Assembly (NCBI GenBank): GCA_023402395.1
Contig: JAEYGI010000051.1
Location: 1-64,000 of the forward strand
Direction: 5' to 3'
Origin: Bacillota bacterium
GTDB taxonomy: Bacteria > Bacillota > UBA4882 > UBA8346
Length of the DNA: 64,000 nt
A model generated the notes under the pieces. It was not told the DNA's origin, searched no databases, and was given only the letters and a program-made list of their open reading frames with translations. Below, in pieces: positions 7,045-15,987 of this stretch (the stretch's first letter is position 1; every line of letters starts with the position of its first letter). The position numbers were made by a program, and so were the translations under genes.

Positions 7045-8025
7045 TTATTGGCCACGGATCGCCGGCGCGATCCGATCGATCCGGTTAGTCCAGATCCCGC
7101 CACTGAACTTTGGCGGCAGCCGTTTTAGGTCGTCGGCCGTATCAAAGCCTTCGGAAAATTTCCCGTTGCCGGCCACCACGATCACCCGGGTTCCGGCGTC
7201 GTCCATCCGCTTCACGAACCGCTCCGGCCAACCCCACAGCCAGCGGCCGTACGTTTCTGGGATATGCAGCTCCGTATTCCGGCAGGCTGCCGGGACATAT
7301 CCGGTCCAGCCGACGGCCAGATAGGAAAGGAGCCCCCTGATCAGGGTCTGCTTGGACATCACACGCAAACGGGGCAGACTTTGTTGCAAGGCCGCGATCG
7401 GTTTGTCTCCTCCGTACACCGCCAGTTCCTCCAGGCGCTCCGCCGGAAGCGCCCCGAGATAACGGGCCAATTTCGCGCCTTCCTCAGGGTCGTTGCTTTT
7501 GATATGAATCAAAAAAGAGCGGTCCGGAAACCGGGCCAGCACTTCCGGCAGAGTGGGCATCAGGCCCGCGCCCTTGCCGCGAAACGGATAGGTCCGGCCG
7601 TTGTCGGCGGTGTAGCCGTAGCCCACATCCAGCGCCTTCAATTCGGCCATGGCATGATCGCGGGTGACCCCCTGGCCGTCGGTCCGGCAATCCAGCGTCC
7701 AATCGTGAAAGACCGCAAACTGGCCGTCCCTGGTGAGATGAATATCGAGTTCCACGATATCGGCGCCAGCCGCGAACGCCGCCGCCATTGACGGAAGGGT
7801 ATTTTCCAGATAGGGGTGTTCCGGAGGGTAAATCCGCCGGGCGGTGCAGGTCTCATTGGTCAGCCCTTCACTGGGAAAGGTCTGGGCCAGGCCCCGGTGT
7901 GCCAGCAGCAGCGGCTTTCCGGAGGGCTGCGGGGCAAAGAGCGGGCCGTTGTTCAGATAAACGAATCCCAGCAGCGCCCCAAAGAATAGCAGCCAGCCGA
8001 ATGGCTTGGTTTTGAGCTGTTTCAT
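7045..8025 (-). CDS. Glycerophosphodiester phosphodiesterase family protein, membrane-anchored
   Basis: This 326-residue GDPD TIM-barrel enzyme has an N-terminal membrane helix at about residues 9-26, so it probably faces outside the cytoplasmic membrane. The family motifs are present: AHRG with His43 and Arg44, ENTLPS, and VELDIHLTRDGQFAVFHDWTLD containing the metal-binding Glu/Asp and the catalytic His. It is expected to hydrolyse glycerophosphodiesters to glycerol-3-phosphate and an alcohol. The gene starts within the stop of the upstream QueG-like gene (ATGA overlap), implying coupled translation, although no functional link between the two is obvious. A C-terminal motif WTNRIDRIAP is seen in other GDPD proteins. 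Confidence 0.85.
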   Translation of the reverse strand: MKQLKTKPFGWLLFFGALLGFVYLNNGPLFAPQPSGKPLLLAHRGLAQTFPSEGLTNETCTARRIYPPEHPYLENTLPSMAAAFAAGADIVELDIHLTRDGQFAVFHDWTLDCRTDGQGVTRDHAMAELKALDVGYGYTADNGRTYPFRGKGAGLMPTLPEVLARFPDRSFLIHIKSNDPEEGAKLARYLGALPAERLEELAVYGGDKPIAALQQSLPRLRVMSKQTLIRGLLSYLAVGWTGYVPAACRNTELHIPETYGRWLWGWPERFVKRMDDAGTRVIVVAGNGKFSEGFDTADDLKRLPPKFSGGIWTNRIDRIAPAIRGQ

Positions 8026-9011
8026 CGTTTCGCCCCCACTTCACCGGCAGCAGCCGCCTGGGTCAGCGCTGACCCGGGCCGCGGCGCTTCGAATCCCCCG
8101 TCGAGCAGCAGGCCCAAATTCCGGCTGAGAACCGGCAGCCGGTAATATTCCTCCAGATTCAAGCGGCGAAGCTCCGCCCGGGTCGCGGCGGGCAGTTGTT
8201 CGATGGCGGCCCCTTGCAGCAGGAGTCCGGTTTCAACCTCGTCGAAGGCCGCGCCGGTCTCCGCCGCGGCCAACTGATCCCGGTTCCGGGGGCAGACCGT
8301 CTGGCACTTCAGGCAGCCAATCCAGGCATTGTGCCATCCTCCCTCCACCCACTCCGGCATGGCGCCCGCCGCTTCATTAAAATAGGTGAGGCACTTTTCG
8401 GCGTGAATTACCGGCCGCTCCGGGTCGATGCACCCCGTGGGGCAATTTTTCAAGCAGGCGCGGCAGGTATCGCACTCCGGCATCCGGCGGGCCGCTTGCC
8501 AGCCGTCCGCCGCCACCGGCAGATCAGTCACAAAAGCCATGATCGTGCAGAAGCTGCCCATGCCGTCCACATAAGCGATATTGTTCCGGCCGTACCGGGC
8601 CAATCCGCTTCTGACCGCCAGCAGCTTCTGGGGCAGCCTGGCGCGAAGCAGGGAATATCGTTCCGGACGGAGCATTCTTTCTAAAAGCGCGGTGACCTCC
8701 GGGTCATCCTCAACGATATAAGTTGGAGGAATCATTACCCGATGCCGTTTTCCCCGCCAGCCAAAGTGCAACGCCGCCATCGGCTGCGGGATGGCCACGA
8801 CGATGAGCGATTGGGCGCCGGGAAGCTCCCGGGCGTAATCGAACCGAAAGCTTTCCAGGTAGCGTTGCCAAAGTTTGGGGTCCAGCACCCCCGCCTGCCG
8901 GTGCCCTTCGATTTCGGCCTGTAGTTCACGGAGATGTCCGATCCCCACGATCCGTCCCCGGTACCCGCCGCGTTCCATCGCATCGGCCACGGCCTGCCAG
9001 GTTATGCCCAT
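8022..9011 (-). CDS. QueG-like double [4Fe-4S] protein
   Basis: This 329-residue protein resembles the epoxyqueuosine-reductase (QueG) family and its corrinoid/Fe-S relatives. The C-terminal half carries CDTCRACLKNCP and, later, CLKCQTVCP together with Cys in EKCLTYFNE, enough for two 4Fe-4S clusters in the ferredoxin-like arrangement of this family. The N-terminal half has the GLARYGRNNIAYVDGMGSF segment that in QueG contacts the cobalamin. I prefer the ATG at 9011 because GGAGG lies 6 nt before it and the longer reading has none. It may be a true QueG or one of the uncharacterised paralogues, since the C-terminal HEAT repeats of long QueG forms are missing. Confidence 0.7.
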   Translation of the reverse strand: MGITWQAVADAMERGGYRGRIVGIGHLRELQAEIEGHRQAGVLDPKLWQRYLESFRFDYARELPGAQSLIVVAIPQPMAALHFGWRGKRHRVMIPPTYIVEDDPEVTALLERMLRPERYSLLRARLPQKLLAVRSGLARYGRNNIAYVDGMGSFCTIMAFVTDLPVAADGWQAARRMPECDTCRACLKNCPTGCIDPERPVIHAEKCLTYFNEAAGAMPEWVEGGWHNAWIGCLKCQTVCPRNRDQLAAAETGAAFDEVETGLLLQGAAIEQLPAATRAELRRLNLEEYYRLPVLSRNLGLLLDGGFEAPRPGSALTQAAAAGEVGAKR

Positions 9012-9353
9012 TATTAACCTCCGGACGATGATCCCGTTTATGCTTAACGGGTTGCGATCAATTTCTTCGATCAGCATTGACGTATTCAAATTAAACATAC
9101 CATCGCCGCAGCCAATGATCAATTTTATTTTTTTTGAATATCAAAATTGCCGGTCAAAAACCCCGCCGGCTGATCCCTTTCCCATTTTCATTTCGAATCG
9201 TTTCGTTTGGTTTCGATTCCTTTCGAATCGGCCACAGAATGCTTTCGTTTGCTTTCGGATACTTTTGATTAAACAACAGAATGACCTTATCGGGTTGCGG
9301 ATGATTTTGATTTTGCGATCAACCATTGTTCTTCCGGGACTGGAGCAGATGAC
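9012..9353. other. Intergenic region with 10-bp phased TTTCG repeats
   Basis: No gene was recognised. Four direct copies of TTTCGNNNNN start exactly 10 bp apart at 9191, 9201, 9211 and 9221, and two more start at 9243 and 9253. This places one TTTCG per helical turn upstream of the QueG-like gene and downstream of the PEP-synthase-like gene. Regulatory or DNA-bending use is possible but unproven. Confidence 0.45.
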
Positions 9354-12008
9354 TCACGGCGGAGCGGGAGGCGTTTCCTCCAACAATTCGACATAGCCTT
9401 TGGTCCCGTTGACCCGGATCGGCTGTCCGTCCCGGATCCGTTTGGTGGCTTCTTCGACGCCGACCACGGCCGGGATCCCGTATTCACGCGCAATCACCGA
9501 GCCGTGGGTCATCTGGCCGCCGATCTCCGTCACCAGTCCGCTGGCGGAGGCGAAAAACGGCGTCCAGCCCGGATCGGTGAACTGCGCCACCAGGATGTCT
9601 CCCTTTTGCAAGGTTCCTTCCTCGGGCCTGACGATCACCCGGGCCCGTCCTTCAATCACCCCGGCCGACACCGGAATCCCGGGCAAGGCGCCAGCCGGGG
9701 TGCCCTGATCGCCGTAGCTCCCGGTCAGGATTTCCCCTTCGCCGGTCATCAGCCGCGGCGGCGTGAGCTTCTCATACCGTTCGTATTTTGCTTGCCGCTC
9801 CCCAATGACTCGATAATCGGCCCGGCCGGTCCGGATCGCCTCGGTCAATTCCTCCAGCGACAGATAGTAAACGTCCTCCACCCGTTTCAACGCCCCGGCG
9901 CGGACCAGCCCGGCCGCTTCCTCAAGGATCGCCTCCTTATAAAGGCCGAAGATGGTAATCATGATATATTTGGGGTACTCCCGGAAGCCGATCAATCCCC
10001 GGTAAACGGCGATTAGCCGGGCCATGATTTTGGCTTTGACCCGGCCGCCCCGTTCCTGCTCCAGGCGGGACAGCAGAGCGGCGGCGGCCTGGCCTGCCGC
10101 GGCTTCCCCTTCCGCGAACCGGCGGCGGTGCTCGCCTGGTTCCATGCTCTGAATATGGCTTAAAATAGCCGGAATCATCTGGCCCGGTTTTTCGCGCCAG
10201 CGGGGGCGGGTGATGTCAATCTCCCCCGGGCAGCGCATTCCGTATTTTTTTAAGAAATCCTCAAACGCGGACCGGACCGCCGCACCGCCCTCGACCCGGT
10301 CCAGGCCGGTCCAGAACGCGGCCGCGCTGGCTCCGGCCCCTTGCAAATAGGCGACCACCGCCGGGTATTGGCGGATCACGTCGGCGAGATCGCCGAGGGC
10401 CAACCCCATTTCGGTAGTGATGTTACCGGGCGGCGATTTGGCCAGGTCATCCACTTCCGCGGTGTCGCCCAGCCACCGCTTGGCCAAACGCCCGATCAGG
10501 TTCAGCGCGATCATGGCGGCGGAAACCGGGCCGATCATGCCCATCAGTTTATTGTAAAAGTCGCTGACGTTGGCCGCGATAAACTCCAGCCGCGCCGCGC
10601 CGGAAAGCCGCCGCAGCCGGCCGGCGATCTCGTCCGTCCAGGCTTGGGCCGATTGGCGCAGCTCCGGCAGGCTGCCACCCGGAGCGCCGGAGGCCAGATG
10701 TTCCAGGGCACCTACCAGCAGCGGCAGGGCCAACTTTTTCAATTGTCCGTAGCTTTGCCGCTTGCCCGGTTTTAGCGCGGCGATAAATTCCGGCCGTTTG
10801 AGGACCGCTTCGATGGCGCTGTTCATCAACTGATCCGTCTTGCCGAAGGACAGGGCCATTTTTCGCCCAACCCGGCTGGTCAGGTAAGCGGCGATATCAA
10901 AATAGAGCCGGCCGCCGCCCGCGATGATTTCATACCCGGGCGCGATCCGCTTCAGGATCGAGATTCCCAGCGGTTTGACCGGGTCAGTCATCATTTGGAC
11001 GTGGCCAAAGGACATCCAGAGGCGGGAGCGGTCGTCGGCCGGGTCGGGCAGGGGATAGAGCGTGGTGATCGGCCGGCTTTGCACGATGTAAAACCGGCCG
11101 TCGCCGGTCAGGCACCATTCAATGTCCTGCGCCGCTTCGAAATGGCATTCAATGGCCTTGCCAATTCCGGCCAGCTCTATAATTTGTTCATCGGAAAGCG
11201 CCTGCCGGGTTTGCTCCGCCTCGGGCAGCGGCCTTTCCTCGGTTCCGCCTTCGGGCCGGGCCCAGATGGCAAGCTTTTTGGCGGCGATCTGCTTTTCGAG
11301 GATCCGGCCTTTGCGCGCCTTATAGAGATCGGCGGTCACTTTCCCGGAAACCAGCGCCTCGCCGAGCCCGAATCCGGCGTCGATCGAAACCACGTTACGG
11401 TTGCCATTGACCGGGTCGGCGGTGAACATGATCCCCGAAACCTCCGGAAAGATCATCCGCTGGACGACAACGGCCAACCATACCTTGCCGTGCGGGAAAC
11501 GGTTCTTGATCCGGTAGCCGATGGCCCGGTCCGTAAACAGCGAGGCCCAGCACTGACGGAGCCGGAGCGCCAGGTCATCGAGGCCCTTCACATTCAAATA
11601 GCTGTCTTGCTGTCCGGCGAAGGAGGCCTGCGGCAGATCCTCGGCGGTGGCGCTGGAACGGACCGCGTACGCTTCCTCCCGCCCCAGCCGCTCCCAGGCC
11701 CGGCTCATCTCCTCCATCAGCCGTTCCGGGAGCGGCCTTCCCTCAATGTGTTGGCGAAGGCTGCGTCCCAGCGGTGGGATGGCTTCCAAATCGTCAGGCC
11801 CCAGCCGGTCCAGTTCGGCCAAAAATTTCGGCCACTCCGGGCTGGCCTCGAGCATGGCGCGAAAGGCGCCGGTGGTAACGCAAAACCCTTCCGGCACCTT
11901 ATCCGGGACGCATTTCGCCAACTCCCCCAGATTGGCTCCTTTGCCGCCAACCAACGGCAGGCTGCTTTGATCCAATTCGGAAAAAAAACGAATATAGCCG
12001 GGCATCAT
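9354..12008 (-). CDS. Rifampicin phosphotransferase / PEP synthase-like enzyme
   Basis: This 884-residue enzyme belongs to the PEP-utilising superfamily. An N-terminal ATP-grasp module (LVGGKGANLGELA, VRSSATAEDLPQASFAGQQDSYLNV) is followed by DPVNGNRNVVSIDAGFGLGEALVSG and VQSRPITTLYP. A long middle domain lies between about 390 and 740. The swivelling phosphohistidine domain is at the C-terminus. The His sits in GGQMTHGSVIAREYGIPAV (about residue 835), and TDPGWTP lies just before it. These last two motifs match rifampicin phosphotransferase better than PEP synthase, which has TCHAAI-type motifs, so an antibiotic-inactivating or related phosphotransfer to another substrate is likely. GGAG precedes tandem ATGs at 12008 and 12005. 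Substrate is not provable from sequence. Confidence 0.75.
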   Translation of the reverse strand: MMPGYIRFFSELDQSSLPLVGGKGANLGELAKCVPDKVPEGFCVTTGAFRAMLEASPEWPKFLAELDRLGPDDLEAIPPLGRSLRQHIEGRPLPERLMEEMSRAWERLGREEAYAVRSSATAEDLPQASFAGQQDSYLNVKGLDDLALRLRQCWASLFTDRAIGYRIKNRFPHGKVWLAVVVQRMIFPEVSGIMFTADPVNGNRNVVSIDAGFGLGEALVSGKVTADLYKARKGRILEKQIAAKKLAIWARPEGGTEERPLPEAEQTRQALSDEQIIELAGIGKAIECHFEAAQDIEWCLTGDGRFYIVQSRPITTLYPLPDPADDRSRLWMSFGHVQMMTDPVKPLGISILKRIAPGYEIIAGGGRLYFDIAAYLTSRVGRKMALSFGKTDQLMNSAIEAVLKRPEFIAALKPGKRQSYGQLKKLALPLLVGALEHLASGAPGGSLPELRQSAQAWTDEIAGRLRRLSGAARLEFIAANVSDFYNKLMGMIGPVSAAMIALNLIGRLAKRWLGDTAEVDDLAKSPPGNITTEMGLALGDLADVIRQYPAVVAYLQGAGASAAAFWTGLDRVEGGAAVRSAFEDFLKKYGMRCPGEIDITRPRWREKPGQMIPAILSHIQSMEPGEHRRRFAEGEAAAGQAAAALLSRLEQERGGRVKAKIMARLIAVYRGLIGFREYPKYIMITIFGLYKEAILEEAAGLVRAGALKRVEDVYYLSLEELTEAIRTGRADYRVIGERQAKYERYEKLTPPRLMTGEGEILTGSYGDQGTPAGALPGIPVSAGVIEGRARVIVRPEEGTLQKGDILVAQFTDPGWTPFFASASGLVTEIGGQMTHGSVIAREYGIPAVVGVEEATKRIRDGQPIRVNGTKGYVELLEETPPAPP

Positions 12009-12124
12009 CTGGACTCCTTTACCCCGATTTCTTGGGTGGCAAGGCCGCTGGCGCTTTGCCCCGCCCCGGATCGCATCCATATTATTACGGGAAGCAATCC
12101 TTTGTATTCGCGCGCGCCCCAATC

Positions 12125-12158
12125 AAAAAAGGCCCAACGAGTTTATCGTCGGGCCTTT
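12125..12158 (-). terminator. Terminator of rubrerythrin gene
   Basis: On the minus strand a stem with arms near GGCCCGACGA / TCGTTGGGCC is followed by TTTTTTG. It lies 25 nt after the rubrerythrin stop and before the PEP-synthase-like gene, so the two genes have separate transcripts. Confidence 0.85.
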
Positions 12159-12182
12159 CGTCGGACCGATTAAGCAAATTGA

Positions 12183-12737
12183 TTAAAAAGCGACGTACAT
12201 TTCCCGTTTGGCTCCACAGACCGGACACTTATCCGGAACGTTGTCGAGCACGGTATGGCCACAGACGGGACAGATATGGGCGGTTGAAAATTGCAGGTCC
12301 TGGCCTCCCTTGGCCGCGTCCTGGGCGTCCTTAAACAGCTTGGCGTGAATCTTCTCGGCTTCCAGCGCGAAATGGAAGGAGCGTTGGGCGCCTTTCTCGT
12401 TCTGGAACTCGGCCGTGTTCAGATAGACCGGATACATCTGCTCGATCTCATGCACCTCGCCGTTGATCGCTCCCTGCAGGTTCTCGACAATGGTTCCGAT
12501 GCCGAACACCGCGCCGGAGGCCACCGTATAATCGCCTTTCTGCGTGTTCAATTCCCGGAAATGGTTGTTGGCGTGAACCTGCTCCGCGTACGAGATCGCC
12601 TTAAACAACCGTCCGATATTGGGAAAACCGTCTTTGGCGGCCAGATCGCCCCAGGCGATGTACCTCATGTGCGCCATGCTCTCGCCACCGTAGGCCGAAC
12701 GCAAAAAGTCCGCTGTCATCGCATTTTGTACTGACAT
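12183..12737 (-). CDS. rbr: Rubrerythrin
   Basis: This 184-residue rubrerythrin is a cytosolic non-haem di-iron peroxidase that removes hydrogen peroxide in anaerobes. Residues 1-140 form the ferritin-like four-helix bundle with the diiron ligands in ESMAHMRY, EQVHANNHFRE, ENLQGAINGEVHEI and LEAEKIHAKLF. The last 40 residues are a rubredoxin domain with two CPVCG knuckles (ICPVCGH, KCPVCGA) binding one iron. It has its own terminator and a leader of about 90 nt from the next gene. Its presence fits an anaerobe or microaerophile with oxidative-stress defence. Confidence 0.95.
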   Translation of the reverse strand: MSVQNAMTADFLRSAYGGESMAHMRYIAWGDLAAKDGFPNIGRLFKAISYAEQVHANNHFRELNTQKGDYTVASGAVFGIGTIVENLQGAINGEVHEIEQMYPVYLNTAEFQNEKGAQRSFHFALEAEKIHAKLFKDAQDAAKGGQDLQFSTAHICPVCGHTVLDNVPDKCPVCGAKREMYVAF

Positions 12738-12831
12738 TGTTTATCCCCTCCCAATTTTCTCTTCCAAGATTTATTATAAAGAGATCAAACCGGCTCCGCA
12801 ATCCCAAGATCGCGAATCCGGACCCAACCCC

Positions 12832-13311
12832 TTACTCAGGGTTTTCCGCCTTTGCCAGGGGACTGGTCCGCCAGAAAATCCAGGCCGCGAAGATCCACCA
12901 CCCCAGAAATAATATGTAGCTGCATACCGGGTAAAACCAGGGCCTGAAATCAAACAGCCCGGCGTTTCTGACCATCAGCCCGTACCCCACGCTGTAACCG
13001 CCGAATGTCAAAATATACAGGTATTGAAAAGGGCGGCGCCGCGGCAGAAACCGCAAGAACAGCATGACCGTAAACGTCCAACTGGGCGGAGACAGAAAAT
13101 TATGCCCCAGCACCTCGAAGATTCCGGCGTTTTTGAACCAGATCACATGAAGCAGGTTCTGCCATACGCCGACCATGACAATGTCGCCGAGTCCCCCGAC
13201 CAGAAAACCGTAGGTCAAATACTCTTTATAATCTTTTTTCGGAATGAAGATGAGCGACAAAATGAATGTTATCGTCAGAAACGCCGGATAAAAATAGGTC
13301 GTAACCACCAA
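12832..13311 (-). CDS. Small multi-pass membrane protein (CBO0543-like)
   Basis: This is a hydrophobic protein of about 159 residues with four to five predicted membrane segments: 7-23, 33-52, about 75-88, 97-113 and 123-145. Motifs such as GGLGDIVMVGVWQNLLHVIWF and WTFTVMLFLRFLPRR resemble uncharacterised integral membrane proteins of spore-forming Firmicutes annotated as CBO0543 family. I place it there with moderate confidence and cannot assign a function. The start at 13311 is not well fixed: a GGGAA sequence precedes it and the start codon is not ATG. It is separated by about 200 nt from a strong promoter and an intrinsic terminator (13506-13658), which may be its attenuated leader. Confidence 0.6.
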   Translation of the reverse strand: MVVTTYFYPAFLTITFILSLIFIPKKDYKEYLTYGFLVGGLGDIVMVGVWQNLLHVIWFKNAGIFEVLGHNFLSPPSWTFTVMLFLRFLPRRRPFQYLYILTFGGYSVGYGLMVRNAGLFDFRPWFYPVCSYILFLGWWIFAAWIFWRTSPLAKAENPE

Positions 13312-13505
13312 TTTCCCTCTTATCCCTTATAGTTAACTTTGGAGCCATGGGATAATTCCGCCCATCGGCAGCGGCTTTATAAACGTACCGATTCATCTCC
13401 CGTTATGCAAGGCCACGCTCCCGGATACAGTGTACCCAAAAAATGCTTCCGGCAATGATAACACTGATCGTTTTTACGAATCCCCCGGGTTTTTACCCGC
13501 CTAAC

Positions 13506-13624
13506 AAAAAACCGGAGCATCATCAGAAGATGCTTCGGTCCTGTCGCAAATTTTAATTGCCTTTTGGCTCGTTATACGGTAAAATAAAGGGTACGAGATT
13601 CACATGATAATATATAAAATCCCA
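13506..13624 (-). ncRNA. Predicted ~119-nt RNA or attenuated leader
   Basis: A near-consensus promoter (13631-13658) predicts a transcript that starts near 13624 on the minus strand and ends at an intrinsic terminator at 13506-13539 (ACCGAAGCATC / GATGCTCCGGT then TTTTTTG). The RNA between them contains a CTCGT...ACGAG pairing. It could be a free small RNA or a terminating leader of the membrane protein at 12832. No known riboswitch consensus was recognised. Confidence 0.5.
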
Positions 13625-13630
13625 TAATTA

Positions 13631-13658
13631 ATTATATCATAAATAACTAAACTGTCAA
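13631..13658 (-). promoter_or_regulatory. Strong sigma-A-type promoter
   Basis: On the minus strand TTGACA and TATAAT, both perfect consensus hexamers, are separated by 16 bp. This is the best housekeeping promoter in the window. It faces away from the HelD gene and towards the terminator at 13506-13539. Confidence 0.75.
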
Positions 13659-13713
13659 CCCCTGTCTCCGATTTTTTGCGCCGATGCCGATTAACCCGTC
13701 ACTGGAGGCCGCC

Positions 13714-15984
13714 ATGAACGATCAGGAACGGATTTATGAGATTAACCGATTGAATGATGTTTTAGCGGAGATCCGATCCCAGTTGGGCTCAGGAGCCGAA
13801 AATTACCGCGAGACCCGAGCTGAGTTGCGGGAGGCCTTGACCGATTATTGGGAAAATGTCTACACCGATCTCTGGGACGAGGCGCAATTCGTGGAGACCG
13901 TGGCCCGCCAGCGCAGCATCGCGGCAGCCTCTTACCAGCGGCAGCTTCAATTGCGGAAATTGGCCGACTCGCCTTACTTCGCCCGGATTGATTTCGCCGA
14001 GGACCGTCCCGAGGGCCGGGGCCCGGCGGAACCGATCTATATCGGCATCGCCACCCTCACCGACCGTTCCACCGGCGCCTTGCTGATTTATGACTGGCGC
14101 TCGCCGGTGGCCGGGATGTTCTACGATTTTGAGCGGGGCCAGGCCCATTATAAATGTCCGCTCGGGACCATCACCGGAATGATCTCGCTGAAGCGCCAGT
14201 TCAAGATCACGGACGGCCGGATGGAATACCTATTTGACTCCGACATCAAAATCGACGATGAGATTCTCCAGCAGATCCTGAGCCGGAGCGCGGACGCTAA
14301 GATGCGGACGATCATTACCAGCATTCAGCGCGAGCAAAACCAGGTGATCCGCGACGACGCGCATCGCTTCCTGTTTGTCCAGGGGCCGGCGGGCAGCGGC
14401 AAAACCTCCATCGCGCTGCACCGCGCCGCCTATTTGCTCTACCGGGAGCGAAACGCCCTGACCGCCAGGAATATCCTGATCTTCTCGCCCAACCGGATCT
14501 TCAGTGACTACATCTCCAATGTCTTGCCGGAGCTGGGCGAGGAAAACGTGCTGCAGACCACCTTTCACGACTATGTGACCAGGATCCAGTCGCAACTGGG
14601 AGTAACCGTCGAGGAACGGGACGAACAGCTGGAGTTCTTATACGGCGGGACCGCCGCTCCCGATTATGCGGCGCGCGTCGCCGGAACCCGCTATAAATCC
14701 TCGGCCGGATTTATTCGGATGATCCGGGATTATCTGGCCCTGCTCGAAGCGAAGATCCGGGATTATCCCGGCATCGAGTTCCTGGGTACGGCCATCATGA
14801 CCCGGGCGGAATGGCGCCGCCTCTTTTTTCAGGAATTATCATACCTTCCGCCGACCCGGCGGTTGGCTCAGATCAAGCGGTTGATCCAGCTCCGGCTCAG
14901 GCCGCTCATTCACCAGCTGCGTAAGGCTGAGGAGCAAAAGATCGCCGCCGCCGGCGAGGAAGTCAACGAACGGACCATCAAGGCCCTGGCCCGGATCGCC
15001 GTCAAGGAAGCGATGGAAGAGTTTATCGCGGCCATCGCCGAACGTACCGAGTTGAATCCGTTTAACCTCTACCGCCGTATTTACGAAGACGAGGAACTTG
15101 CGGCCGGTCTGGCCGGAGCATCGCTCCCGCCCGAATGGCCGGCCATCCGGAGGCTTACCGCCGATTGGCTGAGCCGGGGCAGGATTCCCTACGAGGATGC
15201 CGCCGCCTTTCTTTTCTTTCAGGGATCGCTCAACGGCTTCCCGGTCCGGGACCGGATCCGGCATTTGGTGATCGATGAGGCCCAGGACTACTCGCTCCTT
15301 CAGTACCAAATCCTGAAACAGCTCTTTCCCAGGAGTGCCTGGACCGTGCTGGGCGACCCGGCCCAGTCGATCCATCCCTACCTGGAGACAATGGATTTTG
15401 AGGCCGCCGCCGCGCTGTTGAAGAGCGGAAGCCCGGACGACGCCGGCGCCCCCCGGGTTATCCGCTTGACCCGGAGTTACCGGTCCACCCGCGAGATTCA
15501 GGCCTTCTCCCAGGCGCTGCTGCCGGGAATGGGTCCGGTGGAGCAGATTCAGCGGCCCGGCCCCTTGCCCCGGCTGGTGATGGTCCAACACCGGGAATCC
15601 CTGGCCGCTCCGGTCGCCGGGTCCATCAGCGCACTGCGGGCGGAGGGCTGGAACTCCATTGCCGTAATCACCAAAACGCTCCGGGAAGCGACCGAAGTCT
15701 ACGCCGGGCTGAGAGACCGGACCGAACTTTTTTTGGTCACGCCGGAGATCTCCGAGTTTCGCCGGGGCGTGGTGATCCTCCCCTCCTATCTGGCCAAGGG
15801 GCTGGAATTCGACGCGGTGCTGGTCTACGATGTGAGCGCCGCGATCTACGGTAACGAAGCGGAACGGAACCTGCTCTATACCGTCTGCACCCGGGCCTTG
15901 CACCGGTTGATCCTTTATTGCTCCGGCCAGCCCTCGCCGTTGCTGCCCGCAGCCAAGGATCTGTATGAGCTAACTCGGGCATAG
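13714..15984 (+). CDS. helD: HelD-type RNA polymerase-associated ATPase / UvrD-like helicase
   Basis: This 756-residue superfamily 1 ATPase has the HelD layout. An N-terminal coiled-coil arm runs over about residues 1-90. The HelD-specific segment PIYIGIATLTD...LLIYDWRSPVAGMFYDF follows (about 107-140). The Walker A is GPAGSGKTS at 224-232, the Walker B is VIDEAQDYS and a late motif is KGLEFDAVLVYD. HelD frees stalled RNA polymerase from DNA. The block MISLKRQFKI and TSIQREQNQVIR is characteristic of this family rather than of UvrD or Rep. The ATG at 13714 is chosen because GGAGG lies 5 nt before it. It is transcribed alone, divergent from the strong minus-strand promoter at 13631. Confidence 0.85.
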   Translation: MNDQERIYEINRLNDVLAEIRSQLGSGAENYRETRAELREALTDYWENVYTDLWDEAQFVETVARQRSIAAASYQRQLQLRKLADSPYFARIDFAEDRPEGRGPAEPIYIGIATLTDRSTGALLIYDWRSPVAGMFYDFERGQAHYKCPLGTITGMISLKRQFKITDGRMEYLFDSDIKIDDEILQQILSRSADAKMRTIITSIQREQNQVIRDDAHRFLFVQGPAGSGKTSIALHRAAYLLYRERNALTARNILIFSPNRIFSDYISNVLPELGEENVLQTTFHDYVTRIQSQLGVTVEERDEQLEFLYGGTAAPDYAARVAGTRYKSSAGFIRMIRDYLALLEAKIRDYPGIEFLGTAIMTRAEWRRLFFQELSYLPPTRRLAQIKRLIQLRLRPLIHQLRKAEEQKIAAAGEEVNERTIKALARIAVKEAMEEFIAAIAERTELNPFNLYRRIYEDEELAAGLAGASLPPEWPAIRRLTADWLSRGRIPYEDAAAFLFFQGSLNGFPVRDRIRHLVIDEAQDYSLLQYQILKQLFPRSAWTVLGDPAQSIHPYLETMDFEAAAALLKSGSPDDAGAPRVIRLTRSYRSTREIQAFSQALLPGMGPVEQIQRPGPLPRLVMVQHRESLAAPVAGSISALRAEGWNSIAVITKTLREATEVYAGLRDRTELFLVTPEISEFRRGVVILPSYLAKGLEFDAVLVYDVSAAIYGNEAERNLLYTVCTRALHRLILYCSGQPSPLLPAAKDLYELTRA

Positions 15985-15987
15985 CCT

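Noticed and set aside
10995..12173. 392-residue plus-strand frame opposite the PEP-synthase-like gene
   Set aside because: Shadow of a well-supported gene; it is rich in Arg, Gly and Pro with no domain.
12832..13311. Sensor or transporter function for the small membrane protein
   Set aside because: Helix pattern only; no motif supports a specific function.
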